A DNA stretch of 64,000 nt from Bradyrhizobium sp. CCBAU 53421 (lineage in GTDB: Bacteria > Pseudomonadota > Alphaproteobacteria > Rhizobiales > Xanthobacteraceae), in contig NZ_CP030047.1 in the NCBI RefSeq assembly GCF_015291625.1, positions 1,364,001 through 1,428,000 of the forward strand. The letters run 5' to 3'. Under the pieces are notes generated by a model. It saw nothing but the letters and a program-made list of their open reading frames with translations. It searched no databases and had not been told where the DNA came from. Position 1 is the stretch's first letter. Each line of letters begins with the position of its first letter. Below, one piece after another: positions 57,850 to 64,000 of this stretch. Both the position numbers and the translations under genes were made by a program.

Positions 57850-59379
57850 TCAGTGCTTCACGTAGATGACCTCTTCCGATCCCGCGTATTCCTCGGTCCA
57901 TCCCTTCTTGTCGACGAGGTATCTTTTCAGCGGTTCGTGCGCCTTCACCCAGAGTACCGTGTCGATCTTGTACTTGGCGAGCACCGTATCCCAGGCGGTC
58001 TCGTCGATCTCCCATTTGATCAGGCTGAAATAGTCGCGCAGCAGCTCGTCAGGATAGGCGGTGGCGGACCGGCCGTCGATGAACACCGGCACCGTACCTC
58101 GTGTGTAGAAGATCAGGAGCCCACCGACGTTCCAGTGGTTGAGCAGCCGTGCATGCGGAAAATGGGTCTGAAGATAACGCGCATCCTGCTCCGAGAGCAG
58201 CTGCGGCATCGCGAGCGCCGGTCTGACGACCATCAGCGTCAGCGGCAGCGCGCACATTCCGACTATGCCGGCAACCAGGAGCGAGCTCTGGACCTTGAGA
58301 TCGTTCAGTTGCTTAGGCAGCAGCCGGTCGATGTGAAGCGCCAGCGGCACCGTTGCGAACATGAAGAAGAACGACATGTACCGGTACTGATAGAATCCGA
58401 GCAGCAGGAACAGCCAGGACAGCAGCCGCGCCTCCAGCGGAGCCGGCGACGAAGCCGGGTGGCGGAGCTCGAACGCGGCAAAGATGGCGATGTAGACGAT
58501 GCCGGGAATGCTGCCGGGCACGGTGAAGTTCGCCGAGTAGGGCCACCACTCGGTGATGTGCGCCTGCGCGAAGTGGCCGAGCGTCGTCGTGACGCCGTCA
58601 TAGATGTGCCAGCCGAGCGGATTGATCAGGATTGCAACAAGGCAGCCGGCGGCCGCGAAACCATAGGTCCTGACGCCTGCCCAGTCCCGCCTGAGCAAGC
58701 ACGCCGCGCCGAAAATGCCGATGATGAAAAGCCCGAGCACGAAGCCGCCATGCAGATTGGCCCAAAGCACCATCATCACCGGCAGCAGGAACCATCGCCT
58801 TCTCTTCAGGCACTCTGCGTAGAAAACGACGCAGAACAACATGGTCGGGGTGTTCGGCGAAGCGGCGAGATAGGAATTCGGCGCGGTCACGAACGCCGGG
58901 TAGAGCAGGCACGCGGCGAGAACGGAAATACAAACCGCAAGTGTCGAAGCGTCGCTGCGCAGGCAGATCGATGTCAGATATCCGGCGATGACGGCGCCGC
59001 ATGCAACGACCGCCAATGTGAGGCCGGTGTATCCCGTGTATTGAAACACCACGCTGGCGATCACGTCCCAGAGCCAGGACAAATTGTACCATTGCCGGTC
59101 GCCGAGGGTGAATGACCAGGGATCCTGGAAGGGCACCTTGCCGCGCTCCCTGATCAGGTCTCCGGCGGCGAGGTGCCATCCGAGATCGAGGTGGCCGAGC
59201 AGGAGCGGCCCGTTCGCCAGGTAGTACACGGACGTGACGGCGATCAGGAAGACATAGAGTCCCGGCTTGTCGAGCCGGATCGTTCCTGGTCGTCCAACCG
59301 GCTTGGTTCCGTTCCAGGCCGCCAGCGCGTCCATGACTGAGTCCCCGCGATCGAAGCGAGCCATCTGCGGGCCCTGCAT
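57850..59379 (-). CDS. Polytopic membrane protein, glycosyltransferase-C-like
   Basis: 509 aa with about eleven hydrophobic helices (e.g. 'GLYVFLIAVTSVYYLANGPLLLG', 'LLPVMMVLWANLHGGFVLGLFII', 'FLLLGFYQYRYMSFFFMFATVPLAL'). A periplasmic first loop 'LDLGWHLAAGDLIRERGKVPFQDPWSFTLGDRQWYNLSWLWDV' is typical of bacterial membrane proteins related to PMT/GT-C enzymes, and the C-terminal soluble part includes 'HWNVGGLLIFYTRGTVPVFIDGRSATAYPDELL'. A lipid-linked sugar transferase is plausible but not shown. Three in-frame ATGs (59379, 59364, 59334) are possible starts. Divergent from the ThDP enzyme with 260 bases between. Confidence 0.7.
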   Translation of the reverse strand: MQGPQMARFDRGDSVMDALAAWNGTKPVGRPGTIRLDKPGLYVFLIAVTSVYYLANGPLLLGHLDLGWHLAAGDLIRERGKVPFQDPWSFTLGDRQWYNLSWLWDVIASVVFQYTGYTGLTLAVVACGAVIAGYLTSICLRSDASTLAVCISVLAACLLYPAFVTAPNSYLAASPNTPTMLFCVVFYAECLKRRRWFLLPVMMVLWANLHGGFVLGLFIIGIFGAACLLRRDWAGVRTYGFAAAGCLVAILINPLGWHIYDGVTTTLGHFAQAHITEWWPYSANFTVPGSIPGIVYIAIFAAFELRHPASSPAPLEARLLSWLFLLLGFYQYRYMSFFFMFATVPLALHIDRLLPKQLNDLKVQSSLLVAGIVGMCALPLTLMVVRPALAMPQLLSEQDARYLQTHFPHARLLNHWNVGGLLIFYTRGTVPVFIDGRSATAYPDELLRDYFSLIKWEIDETAWDTVLAKYKIDTVLWVKAHEPLKRYLVDKKGWTEEYAGSEEVIYVKH

Positions 59380-59639
59380 GCTTTCCGTTTGCCTGGTGGA
59401 TGCAAACCATCGTTGCTTTAGGGCACGCTCGCTAAAGTAGCGTTAAAGTCGGCGGCGCAATTCGATGGCTCCCGTTGAGGGACCGGCCGACGCAGCGACG
59501 TGACGCGCGCGTGCCCTGGAGAGCCAGGCGCGCGCCAGCGGAATGCGGCCATGACCGGCCGCTCGATTGCTCCGAAAGCGCAAGTTTGGTCATCTCCTCT
59601 CGTCCCGTCGGCCAACGCGCTGGCAGGCCTGGAGGGAAC

Positions 59640-61304
59640 ATGAAGAATCGCATTACCGGCCGCTCCGCATTCCTGGCGCTGCTGAAGGATGAGGGCGTCA
59701 CGCACCTGTTCGGCAATCCCGGCACCACCGAATTGCCGATCATGCATGCGCTGAAGGATCATCCCGACCTCACCTATGTGATGGCGATGCAGGAGAGCCT
59801 GGTGGTCGCGATGGCCGACGGCTTCAGCCGCGCGTCCGGCAAGCTGGTCGCCTGCAACGTGCATGTCGCGCCCGGTCTCGGTAACGCGATGGGCTCGCTC
59901 TACAATGCAAGCTTCACCGGCACGCCGTTGATCCTCACCGCCGGCCAGCAGGAGCAGGGCCACGGCCTGACCGAGCCGGTGCTCTATGGCCCGCTGGTGC
60001 AGATGGCCACTCCCTTGGTGAAATGGGCGGTCGAGGTGACGCGGCTCGAAGACCTGCCGCGCATCGTGCGCCGCGCCGCCAAGATCGCGACCACGCCGCC
60101 CACCGGACCGGTGTTCATCTCGCTGCCCGGCGACATCCTCAATGCGGAAGCCGGGATCGAGCTCGGCCGCTCCACCCGGGTCGACACCCGAGTCCGGCCA
60201 TCCGAGGAGTCGTTGAAGGCGCTGGCCGCGCGCATCCTGAAGGCCGGGCGTCCGGTGATCGTCGTCGGCGACGAGATCGTCAAAAGCGATGCCCTGCGCG
60301 AGGCTGCCGACCTCGCCGAGACGCTGGGCTGCCCGGCCTGGCAATCGCCGACGCCCTATGGCTCGCATTTCCTCTCCGAAAGCCCGAGCTTCATGGGCGC
60401 GATCGCGCGGCTGCAGAAGGTCGCCCGCGATGTGCTGGCGCCCCATGACCTCCTGATCGCGCTCGGCGGCGATCCGCTGCGGATGTCGGTCTATAGCGAG
60501 GTCGATCCGCTGCCGGACGGGCTCTCGATCGTACAGGTCGGCCTGGTCGACAGCGATCTCGCCAGGAACTACGGCGCCGAGATCGCGGTGAAAGCCGACG
60601 TCAAGGAGACGCTGCGCGCGCTGGTCCCGGCATTGAAGGAGCTCGGCGGAGGCGCGCTGGAGACGCGCGCGAAGCAGGGGCTCGCTGCGCTATCGACGAA
60701 AAACTGGGCGGCGAAGCGCAAGGCGCTGGTCGAGCAGATCTCGAAGGCGAGCCAGAAATCGCCGATCGATCCGGACTGGCTGGCGCTGCAGGTCGTGGAG
60801 GCGATGCCCGACAACGCGATCCTGGTCGATGAAGGCCTGACCTCGTCGCGGCAGATCCTCGCGCTGCGGGCGCATCGCGACCGCTACGGCTATCACGCGC
60901 TCGCCTCCGGCGGCATCGGCTGGGGCCTGCCGGCCGCAGTCGGCGTCAGCCTTGCCAATCCGCAACGCCCGGTGGTGTGCTATTCCGGCGACGGCTCGTC
61001 GATGTATTCGATCCAGTCGCTGTGGACCGCCGCCAACCACAAGCTGCCGCTGACCTTCGTCATCGTCAACAATGGCGGCTACCGCATCATCAAGCAGCGC
61101 CTGCTCGCCTTCCATGGCGACGACAATTATGTCGGCATGGATTTCGTCGACCCGCCGGTCGATTTCACCGGCGTCGCCCGCTCGCTCGGGCTCGAGGCGA
61201 TCAAGGTGACGGATCCGCAGGAGCTGAAGGGTGTGATGACGTCGGCGTTCAGTCGGCCCGGTGCGAAGTTGATCGAGGTGATGGTGAGCAATTCGGTGAA
61301 TTGA
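59640..61304 (+). CDS. ThDP-dependent enzyme, benzoylformate decarboxylase-like
   Basis: 554 aa. Three ThDP-family domains: Pyr domain with 'HLFGNPGTTELPIMHAL' and activating Glu in 'MAMQESLVVAMADGFSRASGK', 'NVHVAPGLGNAMGSLYNA' (the His equivalent to BFD His70 is kept, the Ser26 equivalent reads Thr); central domain 'GRPVIVVGDEIVKSDALREA'; PP domain with 'GIGWGLPAAVGVSLANPQRPVVCYSGDGSSMYS' and GDG...NNGGY cofactor motif. Closest to benzoylformate decarboxylase and related 2-oxoacid lyases rather than acetolactate synthase. RBS GGAGGGA 5 bases before ATG 59640. Confidence 0.88.
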   Translation: MKNRITGRSAFLALLKDEGVTHLFGNPGTTELPIMHALKDHPDLTYVMAMQESLVVAMADGFSRASGKLVACNVHVAPGLGNAMGSLYNASFTGTPLILTAGQQEQGHGLTEPVLYGPLVQMATPLVKWAVEVTRLEDLPRIVRRAAKIATTPPTGPVFISLPGDILNAEAGIELGRSTRVDTRVRPSEESLKALAARILKAGRPVIVVGDEIVKSDALREAADLAETLGCPAWQSPTPYGSHFLSESPSFMGAIARLQKVARDVLAPHDLLIALGGDPLRMSVYSEVDPLPDGLSIVQVGLVDSDLARNYGAEIAVKADVKETLRALVPALKELGGGALETRAKQGLAALSTKNWAAKRKALVEQISKASQKSPIDPDWLALQVVEAMPDNAILVDEGLTSSRQILALRAHRDRYGYHALASGGIGWGLPAAVGVSLANPQRPVVCYSGDGSSMYSIQSLWTAANHKLPLTFVIVNNGGYRIIKQRLLAFHGDDNYVGMDFVDPPVDFTGVARSLGLEAIKVTDPQELKGVMTSAFSRPGAKLIEVMVSNSVN

Positions 61305-61326
61305 GCGGTTGCGTTCAATCCCTCAC

Positions 61327-61480
61327 CGTCACCCCCGCGCAAAGGCTTCGCCTTTGTCGCTGGAGGAGCGCGAAGCGCGTCTCGAAGGTCGACGGCCCGG
61401 CTGGTGGCCGTGCATCCTTCGAGGCTCGCTCCGCTCGCACCTCCAGCGACAAAGGCGAAGCCTTTGCGCGGGGATGACGG
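61327..61480. repeat. Intergenic palindromic repeat (family B with AAAGGCTTCGCCTTTG block)
   Basis: 'GTCACCCCCGCGCAAAGGCT' and 'TCGCCTTTGTCGCTGGAGGA' on the left; 'GCACCTCCAGCGACAAAGGC' and 'GAAGCCTTTGCGCGGGGATG' truncated on the right; centre 'GTCTCGAAGGTCGACGGCCC'. 154 bases, nearly fully self-complementary. Between the ThDP enzyme and the convergent monooxygenase, where it may stop both transcripts. Confidence 0.85.
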
Positions 61481-61493
61481 GACCGGGTGCCGT

Positions 61494-62879
61494 CTACTCC
61501 ACCGTCGCGCTCGGCTTCACCCGGTAGCGGCTCGCTGGATGCGTTGCATCGAGCCTCGCCCGTCCCGCGCCGAACAGCTTCTCCCGCAGGGTGCCCTTGG
61601 CATATTCCCGCTTGTAGCGGCCGCGCTTGACGAGCTCCGGCACCAGCATGTCGGCGATGTCCTCGAAATCGCCCGGCGAGATCGCAAAGGCGACGTTGAG
61701 GCCGTCGACGTCGGTGTCCTCGAACCATTGCTCGATCTTGTCGGCGACCTGCTCGGGCGAACCGACCACCACGGGGCCGGCGCCGCCGATGCCGACATGC
61801 TCGGCGACCTCGCGCACGGTCCAGACCCGATCGGGGTCGGCGCGGGTGACGTTGTCCATCGCGGAGCGGCCGGCGTCGTTCTGCACGTGCCGCACCTCCT
61901 GGTCGAGAGAGTAGGTCGAGAAGTCGACGCCGGTCCAGCCCGACATCAGCGCCAGCGCGCCCTCATGGCTGATATGGCTGCGATACTCGGCGTATTTCGC
62001 CTTCGCTTCGGCTTCGGTCGGCGCCACCACGACGCACATCATGGAGAACATCAGGATCTCGGCTGCGTTGCGGCCTTTCTCGGCGGCGAGCTCGCGGATC
62101 GCCGAGACCCGCGGGCCGATCACCTTGGCCGACGGCCCCGACATGAAGACGCATTCGGCGTGCTCGGCGGCGAACTGCCGGCCGCGCGGCGAGGTGCCGG
62201 CCTGGTAGAGCACCGGCGTGCGCTGCGGCGACGGCTCGGACAGATGGATCGCGTTGAGCCGGTAGTTGCTGCCGTCGTGCTGCACCCGATGCACCTTCGC
62301 AGGATCCGTGAAGATGCCGCGCGCGACGTCGCGGATCGCGGCGTCGTCCTCCCAGCTGCCTTCCCAGAGCTTGTAGACCAGCTCCATATATTCGTCGGCG
62401 AGCTCGTAGCGGTCGTCATGCGCGGTCTGCTTGTCCTTGCCGGCACCGCGCGCCGCGGAATCGAGATAGCCGGTCACCACGTTCCAGCCGACCCGGCCGC
62501 CGGTGAGGTGATCGAGCGTCGACATCCGCCGCGCGAACGGGTAGGGCGGCTCGAAGGACAGATTGCTGGTGACGCCGAAGCCGAGATTTTCCGTCACCGC
62601 GGCCATCGCCGGGATCAGCATCAGCGGCTCGTTGGCAGGGGTCTGGGCCGCGTTGCGCAGCGCCGCATCTGGATTGCCGGCATAGACGTCGTAGACGCCG
62701 AGCACGTCGGCGAGGAACAGGCCGTCGAACCGGCCGCGCTCCAGCGTCTTCGCCAGATCGGTCCAGTAGGACAGCTTGTTGTAGTCCTTGGTGCGGTCCC
62801 GCGGATGGGTCCACAGCCCCGGCGACTGATGCGCCACGCAGTTCATGGCAAAGGCGTTGAGCCGGACTTGTTTTGTCAT
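61494..62879 (-). CDS. FMN-dependent monooxygenase (NtaA/SnaA/DszA family)
   Basis: 461 aa luciferase-like TIM-barrel flavin monooxygenase. 'MTKQVRLNAFAMNCVAHQSPGLWTHPRDRTKDYNKLSYWTDLAKTLERGRFDGLFLADVLG' is the NtaA/SnaA/DszA signature, followed by 'STLDHLTGGRVGWNVVTGYLDSAARGAG' (FMN phosphate) and 'PVLYQAGTSPRGRQFAAEHAE'. These enzymes oxidise nitrilotriacetate, sulfone or similar xenobiotics with FMNH2 from a partner reductase. ATG 62879 fits the family start; the frame continues upstream without homology. Divergent from the M20 hydrolase. Confidence 0.93.
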   Translation of the reverse strand: MTKQVRLNAFAMNCVAHQSPGLWTHPRDRTKDYNKLSYWTDLAKTLERGRFDGLFLADVLGVYDVYAGNPDAALRNAAQTPANEPLMLIPAMAAVTENLGFGVTSNLSFEPPYPFARRMSTLDHLTGGRVGWNVVTGYLDSAARGAGKDKQTAHDDRYELADEYMELVYKLWEGSWEDDAAIRDVARGIFTDPAKVHRVQHDGSNYRLNAIHLSEPSPQRTPVLYQAGTSPRGRQFAAEHAECVFMSGPSAKVIGPRVSAIRELAAEKGRNAAEILMFSMMCVVVAPTEAEAKAKYAEYRSHISHEGALALMSGWTGVDFSTYSLDQEVRHVQNDAGRSAMDNVTRADPDRVWTVREVAEHVGIGGAGPVVVGSPEQVADKIEQWFEDTDVDGLNVAFAISPGDFEDIADMLVPELVKRGRYKREYAKGTLREKLFGAGRARLDATHPASRYRVKPSATVE

Positions 62880-63047
62880 TGTCGAAACCTTGGTCGAAAC
62901 CTTGAGCGCCGCTTCGAATGTGGCCCGGGCGAATGCCGGGCGTCCTGCAGCAACTTGTTGCGACTTCCCACGTTTTGGCAAGGCCCCCGTCGCGATTCAC
63001 ACCCTTCCGGTGGCGCGCCGATCCCGATAGGTTGCCGGCCTCCAGAA

Positions 63048-63090
63048 GCATGATCGGGGCGCAAGGCGTCGCGTTCCGGTGGGATCATGC
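63048..63090. promoter_or_regulatory. Inverted repeat in the monooxygenase/M20 divergent region
   Basis: GCATGATC (63048-63055) and GATCATGC (63083-63090) are perfect 8-base mirror arms 27 bases apart, 29 bases before the ATG at 63119. The arms resemble the stem of the hairpin at 16223-16261 (GGATCATGATGC). Function is unknown; the rest of 62880-63118 shows no gene. Confidence 0.3.
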
Positions 63091-63118
63091 CAAGACGCGA
63101 CCTGACGAAGGAACAATC

Positions 63119-64000
63119 ATGGCGACACGGGCCGACGCAATCGCAAACGTGCGAGAGCATTTTCAATCGGGACAGTTCCTGAAGGAGCTGGACCGCAGGG
63201 TCGGCTACCAGACCGAGAGCCTGAATGCCGACAAGGCCGATGCGCTGCGCGCCTATCTGGTTGAGAATCTGCAGCCGGCCTTCGCCGAGCTCGATTTCAA
63301 GACCCGGCTGATCGAATCGCCGACCGGCCGCGGGCCCTATCTGATCGCCGACTACCAGGAGGACGCCGCGCGCCCGACCGTGCTGACCTATGGCCACGGC
63401 GACGTCGTCGACGGCATGGTCGGCGAATGGCGCGACGGGCTCAATCCCTGGCAGACCACGGTCAAGGGCGAGCGCGTCTATGGCCGCGGCACCGCCGACA
63501 ACAAGGGCCAGCATTCGATCAACATGGCCGCACTGCGCGCGGTGAAACAGGCGCGCGGCGGCAAGCTCGGCTTCAACGCCAAATTCATCATCGAGACCGG
63601 CGAGGAGATCGGCTCGCCCGATCTGCGCGAGGTCTGCGAGGCGCATCGCGAGGAGCTGAAGGCCGATCTGTTCATCGCCTCGGACGGGCCGCGGCTGTCG
63701 GCGGAGCGGCCGACCATCTTCCTCGGCTGCCGCGGCGGCAACCGCATCCATCTCGACGTCAATCTGCGCGAGGGCGGCAACCATTCCGGCAATTGGGGCG
63801 GTGTGCTGGCCAATCCCGCGACCATTCTGGTCAACGCGATCGCAAGCCTGGTCGACGGCAAGGGCCGCATGAAGCTCGAGATCCTGAAACCCCCGCCGAT
63901 CTCCAACCGCGTCCGCGCCGCGCTCGCCGACGTCGAGATCAAGCCGACGGCGGACGAGCCTCAGCTGGCGGAGGATTGGGGCGAGGAGGGCCTGACCGCA
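63119..64000 (+). CDS. M20-family metallohydrolase, 3'-truncated
   Basis: At least 294 aa; runs off the window. Translating from ATG 63119 (GAAGGAACA RBS) gives 'MATRADAIANVREHFQSG', then metal-ligand motif 'LTYGHGDVVDG' (H-x-D), bridging Asp in 'VYGRGTADNKGQHSINMAAL', and catalytic Glu-Glu 'IIETGEEIGSPDLREV'. A later 'RGGNRIHLDVNLREGGNHSG' begins the dimerisation (lid) domain. M20 peptidases/deacylases of this form hydrolyse amide bonds of dipeptides or acyl-amino acids; the substrate here might be the amide product of the neighbouring monooxygenase pathway, but that is only positional inference. Confidence 0.9.
   Translation, partial: MATRADAIANVREHFQSGQFLKELDRRVGYQTESLNADKADALRAYLVENLQPAFAELDFKTRLIESPTGRGPYLIADYQEDAARPTVLTYGHGDVVDGMVGEWRDGLNPWQTTVKGERVYGRGTADNKGQHSINMAALRAVKQARGGKLGFNAKFIIETGEEIGSPDLREVCEAHREELKADLFIASDGPRLSAERPTIFLGCRGGNRIHLDVNLREGGNHSGNWGGVLANPATILVNAIASLVDGKGRMKLEILKPPPISNRVRAALADVEIKPTADEPQLAEDWGEEGLTA

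Overview
The window is high-GC DNA (by eye in the mid-60s percent) with an alphaproteobacterial gene content. Liv-type transporters, catabolic dehydrogenases, molybdenum storage proteins and long intergenic palindromic repeats together suggest a Bradyrhizobium/Rhodopseudomonas-type soil or plant-associated bacterium. This is inference from content; no rRNA or tRNA gene was recognised. No phage, insertion sequence, CRISPR array or plasmid function was recognised either, so it reads as ordinary chromosome with many accessory metabolic modules.

Layout. 0-6.5 kb: the 3' part of an operon for urea or, more likely, guanidine nitrogen (ABC permease, ATPase, two DUF1989 proteins, biotin-dependent urea/guanidine carboxylase), with no allophanate hydrolase behind it. 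6.6-8.2 kb: GNAT and divergent LysR. 8.3-13.3 kb: a complete branched-chain-amino-acid-type ABC transporter (livKHMGF order, minus strand). 13.7-16.1 kb: a double-headed TetR protein divergent from a ketopantoate-reductase-like enzyme. 16.7-20.4 kb: a small secreted Gly/Asn/Pro-rich protein and a MacAB-like exporter. 21-26.9 kb: rnk, a two-gene chromate transporter with divergent LysR, a CMD protein, and a divergent pair of DJ-1-fold proteins (GlxA-type regulator and isonitrile-hydratase-like enzyme). 27-33 kb: catabolic genes (two amidohydrolases, Rieske ferredoxin, GST, a three-domain PNPOx/FNR/ferredoxin fusion). 33.4-37.2 kb: TetR with operator and an oxidoreductase, then a protein made of six ~110-residue repeats.

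37.5-40.8 kb: tungstate/molybdate transport genes tupA and tupB (no ATPase gene seen) divergent from mosB-mosA, the Mo/W storage protein. 41-43.2 kb: a secreted protein and a TetR-PspA-YiaA envelope-stress module with three copies of one palindromic operator. 43.6-48.9 kb: five genes joined by four consecutive ATGA overlaps (GNAT-like protein, E1/ThiF-like adenylating enzyme, membrane protein, second GNAT-like protein, nitroreductase-like flavoprotein). This is the best candidate for an undescribed system. 49-57.8 kb: zinc-ribbon protein, DUF2478 protein, two aldehyde dehydrogenases, SDR, a ModE-type HTH protein without its molybdate-binding domain, Old Yellow Enzyme and a GFA-fold protein. 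Both aldehyde dehydrogenases have a 24-bp element resembling a ModE Mo-box about 42 nt before the start codon. 57.9-64 kb: a polytopic membrane protein, a benzoylformate-decarboxylase-like ThDP enzyme, an FMN-dependent monooxygenase and the start of an M20 hydrolase.

A possible thread in the right half is molybdenum/tungsten: uptake (tupAB), storage (mosAB), a ModE-like HTH protein, DUF2478 and Mo-box-like sites. The individual gene assignments are mostly firm; their joint regulation is inference.
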